From Methanobrevibacter_A acididurans (GTDB lineage Archaea; Methanobacteriota; Methanobacteria; Methanobacteriales; Methanobacteriaceae), in the NCBI RefSeq assembly GCF_046197875.1, contig NZ_CP166991.1, forward strand, positions 558,001-622,000: 64,000 nt of DNA. Reading direction: 5' to 3'. Positions 61,562-64,000 of this stretch are shown in pieces (the first letter of the stretch is position 1; each line of letters begins with the position of its first letter). Both the position numbers and the translations under genes were made by a program. The notes under the pieces were generated by a model. It had not been told where the DNA came from, did not search any database, and saw only the letters and a list, made by a program, of their open reading frames with translations.

Positions 61562-61975
61562 ATGGAAATGAATTTTCGATTAGAAAAAAATGGTGAAAAT
61601 CTTATAATTGCTGTAGCACAAGATTATCAAACAAATGAAGTTTTAATGGTAGCATTTATGAATGAAGAAGCGTTACAAGATACATTAAAAACTGGTAAAG
61701 CACATTATTATAGTACATCTCGTGGAAAACAATGGATGAAAGGAGAAAGTAGTGGAAACACACAACAAGTCCATGAGATATTATTTGATTGTGATGCAGA
61801 TGCAATAATTTTAAAAATAGATCAAAAAGGAGCTGCTTGTCATTTAGGATATAGAAGTTGTTTCTTTAGACAATTAGATTTAAAAACAAAAGATATTACT
61901 AATATATCTGATGATGAAATAAAAACAATTAGTGAAAGATTATTTAATCCAGAAGAAGTTTATGGAAAACAATAA
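61562..61975 (+). CDS. hisI: Phosphoribosyl-AMP cyclohydrolase
   Basis: Third step of histidine synthesis, opening the adenine ring of PR-AMP. 137 residues, without the HisE domain that is fused in many bacteria. Seen: A-F-M-N-E-E-A-L near residue 30, Y-Y-S-T-S-R-G-K-Q-W near residue 48, K-G-E-S-S-G-N-T-Q near residue 59 and F-D-C-D-A-D-A then A-A-C-H (zinc and Mg ligands). ATG 61562 has AAAGGAGGAA upstream; a second Met two codons on is possible. Operon with hisS and the PIN-ATPase gene. Confidence 0.95.
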   Translation: MEMNFRLEKNGENLIIAVAQDYQTNEVLMVAFMNEEALQDTLKTGKAHYYSTSRGKQWMKGESSGNTQQVHEILFDCDADAIILKIDQKGAACHLGYRSCFFRQLDLKTKDITNISDDEIKTISERLFNPEEVYGKQ

Positions 61976-62007
61976 TTATTAAAAAAAACAAGTATGAGGA
62001 TTTTTAA

Positions 62008-63879
62008 ATGGATTACGATATAACTGAAGAAGATGAAGAAAAACGATTCGTCCCAGATACAAGTGCAATAATTGAAGGAACAATAAAAAAAATCCTCGAC
62101 AATGATGATTTAATTTATCCAGAAATAATTATTCCTGAAGCTGTAATAGCGGAATTAGAACACCAAGCAAACAATAGTAGACCAACAGGATTCACAGGAT
62201 TAAATAATTTAAAAGAATTACAAAAATTAGCTCAAAATCAATATTTAAATATTCATTTTACAGGAAGAAGACCTAATACTTCTGAAATTATAGATGCCAG
62301 AAAAGGGGAAGTTGATGCACTTATAAGGGATGTTGCACGTGATGAAAATGCAATACTTGTTACAAGTGATAAAGTTCAAGCCGAAACTGCAGAAGCACAA
62401 GGTTTAAATGTAATTTATAATGCTCAAAAATATCATGGAGATAAAGATCTTAAAATTATGGAATTTTTCACTGCAGATACAATGAGTGTTCATTTAAAAG
62501 AAAATGTTCCTGCTTTTGCTAAGAAAGGAACACCTGGACATATTGAACTTGTACAAATTTCAGAAAATAAGATTTCATATAATGATTTAGAAAACTTTGC
62601 TGAAGAAATTCTTGAAAAGGCAAGTAATGATAAAAGAACATATTTAGAAGCTGATTTGAAGGGAGCTATTGTAGTTCAATCTAAAGATTTAAGAATTAGT
62701 ATCACTCGCCCACCTTTCAGTGAAGCAATGGAAATAACTGCTGTTAGACCTGTTGCTGAAGTATCACTTGAAGATTATAATATAAGTGAAGATTTACTTA
62801 ATCGTATTAGTCAAGGTGATCATGGTATTTTAATTAGTGGGTCTCCAGGTGCAGGTAAAAGTACTTTTGCACAAGCTTTAGCTACTTATTTTAGTCAGAA
62901 TATGAGTAAAGTTGTTAAAACTATGGAATCTCCTCGTGATTTACAAGTTCCCGATGAAATTACTCAATATTCTCCTTTAGAGGGGGATATGGAGAAAACA
63001 GCTGATATTCTTTTACTTGTACGTCCTGATGTAACAATATATGATGAGTTACGTAAAAGTTATGATTTTCAAATTTTTGCAGATATGAGACTTGCAGGTG
63101 TGGGGATGGTTGGTGTGGTTCATGCTACTAAACCTATAGATGCTATTCAAAGAATAACTAATCGTGTTGAATTAGGTGTTATTCCAAGTATTGTTGATAC
63201 AACTATTTTTATAGATGAAGGCCATATTAGTAGTGTTTATGAAACTCGAATGACTGTTAAAGTACCAAGTGGTATGCAAGAACAAGATTTAGCTAGACCA
63301 GTTATAGAAGTTAGAGATTTATTAACTGGTGATTTAAAGAATGAGATTTATACTTATGGGGAACAAACTATTGTTATAGATGTGGAACAAGTAGGTAAAA
63401 AAGGTTCTGAGGAAGATGAATCTAGTAGTGTTGAACGTATAGCTGAAAAACAAATTATTAGGGATGTTAAAAAGGTTATTCCAGGAGCACAAATTGAAGC
63501 TAAAATTATTTCACCTAATAGGGTAAGAGTTTCAGTTCCGAATGAGTATCGTCCTAAAATTATTGGACGTGGCGGTAAACGTATTGATGAATTAGAACGT
63601 AAAATCGGTATTGGTATAAGTATTGAAACTTTAAATGAAGGTCCTGATGATGATTTAAGAATACCTTGTCAAGTTAATAAGAAAGGTGTTAATTTAGAAT
63701 TCCCAAAAGATAGTACTGGTTCTAGTTTTGATATTTTTGTAGGTGATGACTATTTATTCACTGCTACTGTTGGTAAAAGTGGTTTAATACGTTTACGTCG
63801 TGGTTTGGAGTTAACAGATATCTTATTAGATGCTATTGATGAGAATATTGGAATTTTTGCAAGAAGAAGAAATGATTAA
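62008..63879 (+). CDS. PIN-ATPase-KH protein (archaeal PINA-like)
   Basis: 623 residues in three parts: an N-terminal PIN nuclease-like domain (F-V-P-D-T-S-A-I-I near residue 11 and later acidic sites such as L-V-T-S-D-K), a PilT/VirB11-like ATPase (S-G-S-P-G-A-G-K-S-T near residue 280 and I-Y-D-E-L-R near 345), and a C-terminal KH domain (P-K-I-I-G-R-G-G-K-R-I near residue 513). The archaeal PINA family forms hexamers linked to DNA or RNA processing and Holliday junction work in crenarchaea. Here it lies after hisI (32 nt). Start ATG with TGAGGATT upstream. Confidence 0.9.
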   Translation: MDYDITEEDEEKRFVPDTSAIIEGTIKKILDNDDLIYPEIIIPEAVIAELEHQANNSRPTGFTGLNNLKELQKLAQNQYLNIHFTGRRPNTSEIIDARKGEVDALIRDVARDENAILVTSDKVQAETAEAQGLNVIYNAQKYHGDKDLKIMEFFTADTMSVHLKENVPAFAKKGTPGHIELVQISENKISYNDLENFAEEILEKASNDKRTYLEADLKGAIVVQSKDLRISITRPPFSEAMEITAVRPVAEVSLEDYNISEDLLNRISQGDHGILISGSPGAGKSTFAQALATYFSQNMSKVVKTMESPRDLQVPDEITQYSPLEGDMEKTADILLLVRPDVTIYDELRKSYDFQIFADMRLAGVGMVGVVHATKPIDAIQRITNRVELGVIPSIVDTTIFIDEGHISSVYETRMTVKVPSGMQEQDLARPVIEVRDLLTGDLKNEIYTYGEQTIVIDVEQVGKKGSEEDESSSVERIAEKQIIRDVKKVIPGAQIEAKIISPNRVRVSVPNEYRPKIIGRGGKRIDELERKIGIGISIETLNEGPDDDLRIPCQVNKKGVNLEFPKDSTGSSFDIFVGDDYLFTATVGKSGLIRLRRGLELTDILLDAIDENIGIFARRRND

Positions 63880-63893
63880 ATAAAGGTTTTATT

Positions 63894-64000
63894 ATGAATA
63901 TTGGAGCATCAACTTTAGCAAGCACTGATTTAGAAAAGTTTTTGGATTATTGTGTGGATTTAGATTTGGACTTTGTGGAGCTTGTTAAATCTTATCCTAA
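63894..64000 (+). CDS. TIM-barrel isomerase/AP endonuclease-like protein, cut by window end
   Basis: Only the first 35 codons are present. They read M-N-I-G-A-S-T-L-A-S-T then L-D-Y-C-V-D-L-D-L-D-F-V-E-L-V, the first strands of the sugar phosphate isomerase/epimerase (AP endonuclease 2) family. It starts 14 nt after the PIN-ATPase gene with AAAGGTTT as ribosome site. The rest lies outside the window, so function cannot be refined. Confidence 0.6.
   Translation, partial: MNIGASTLASTDLEKFLDYCVDLDLDFVELVKSYP

Noticed and set aside
1..64000. tRNA, rRNA or CRISPR loci
   Set aside because: No G+C-rich island with a GGTTCGA-type arm, no rRNA-like block and no regularly spaced repeat series was seen anywhere in the window.

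Overview
The window is a very A+T-rich stretch of a methanogenic archaeon, most likely a member of the Methanobacteriaceae (Methanosphaera or Methanobrevibacter type). The evidence is the combination of methanogen-only genes: heterodisulfide reductase-type hdrCBA, coenzyme M synthesis (comA, comD, comE), methanogenesis markers 16 and MtxX, CofH of F420 synthesis, the McrA-activating ATPase AtwA, cyclic 2,3-diphosphoglycerate synthetase, the archaeal clamp loader RfcS/RfcL, archaeal CCA-adding enzyme, archaeal pantoate kinase and DUF2193. Translation starts follow archaeal rules: many genes have a GGTGAT/GGAGGTGAT-like Shine-Dalgarno 4-8 nt before an ATG, GTG or TTG, and several longer upstream starts actually lie inside that ribosome site, so I shortened those genes. 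No rRNA, tRNA or CRISPR array is visible.

Layout. 1-6.2 kb: CCA-adding enzyme (cut by the window edge), a small monooxygenase-like protein, the archaeal shikimate entry enzymes (ADH synthase and DHQ synthase II) behind two TGTACA boxes, RNA phosphodiesterase, pantoate kinase and a PHP phosphoesterase. 6.2-14.4 kb: a sulfur/redox neighbourhood. A UPF0280/COG2122 gene, a divergent hdrC-hdrB-hdrA operon, methanogenesis marker 16 (COG1900 plus ferredoxin), comA, and convergent comE/comD. 14.5-18.3 kb: DUF2115, then feoA-feoB behind a DtxR-type operator, and an AhpD-like protein. 18.4-25.3 kb: riboflavin reductase, tatD-uppS-mtxX, tandem DUF4012 membrane proteins, an aldo/keto reductase with ferredoxin domain, and a TMEM175-like channel. 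25.4-36.4 kb: ppx-ppk polyphosphate operon, hemL, cbiC, a tiny zinc ribbon protein, a flavoprotein, aspS, hisD and UPF0058. 36.5-46 kb: cDPG synthetase, a sensor kinase lacking its phosphoacceptor His, a TetR regulator with its own palindromic operator and a YhgE/Pip-type permease, moaE, nadM, cofH, atwA and a universal stress protein. 46-50 kb: DUF2193 with an aquaporin, then four tandem rubredoxins and a ferritin. 50-51.2 kb: a decayed transposase region with a 24-bp direct repeat. 51.2-64 kb: aroD, a secreted S26-type peptidase, htpX, a second sensor kinase, rfcS-rfcL, an unknown gene, aroE, hisS-hisI, a PIN-ATPase-KH protein and the start of a TIM-barrel isomerase gene.

The most interesting part is the hdrCBA operon. 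HdrA carries a C-terminal domain that looks like MvhD but has lost every cluster-binding cysteine, and HdrB has lost one cysteine of its second CCG motif. The operon sits between the two gene families known from genetics in Methanosarcina to take part in homocysteine synthesis from aspartate semialdehyde and sulfide (COG2122 and COG1900), and next to the sulfite-using coenzyme M gene comA. I infer that this is not the normal CoM-S-S-CoB reductase but a dedicated redox complex for sulfur assimilation. Other items worth checking are a FeoB with altered nucleotide-specificity motifs, the likely TrpY boxes, the kinase without His, the rubredoxin array, and the DUF2193-aquaporin pair.
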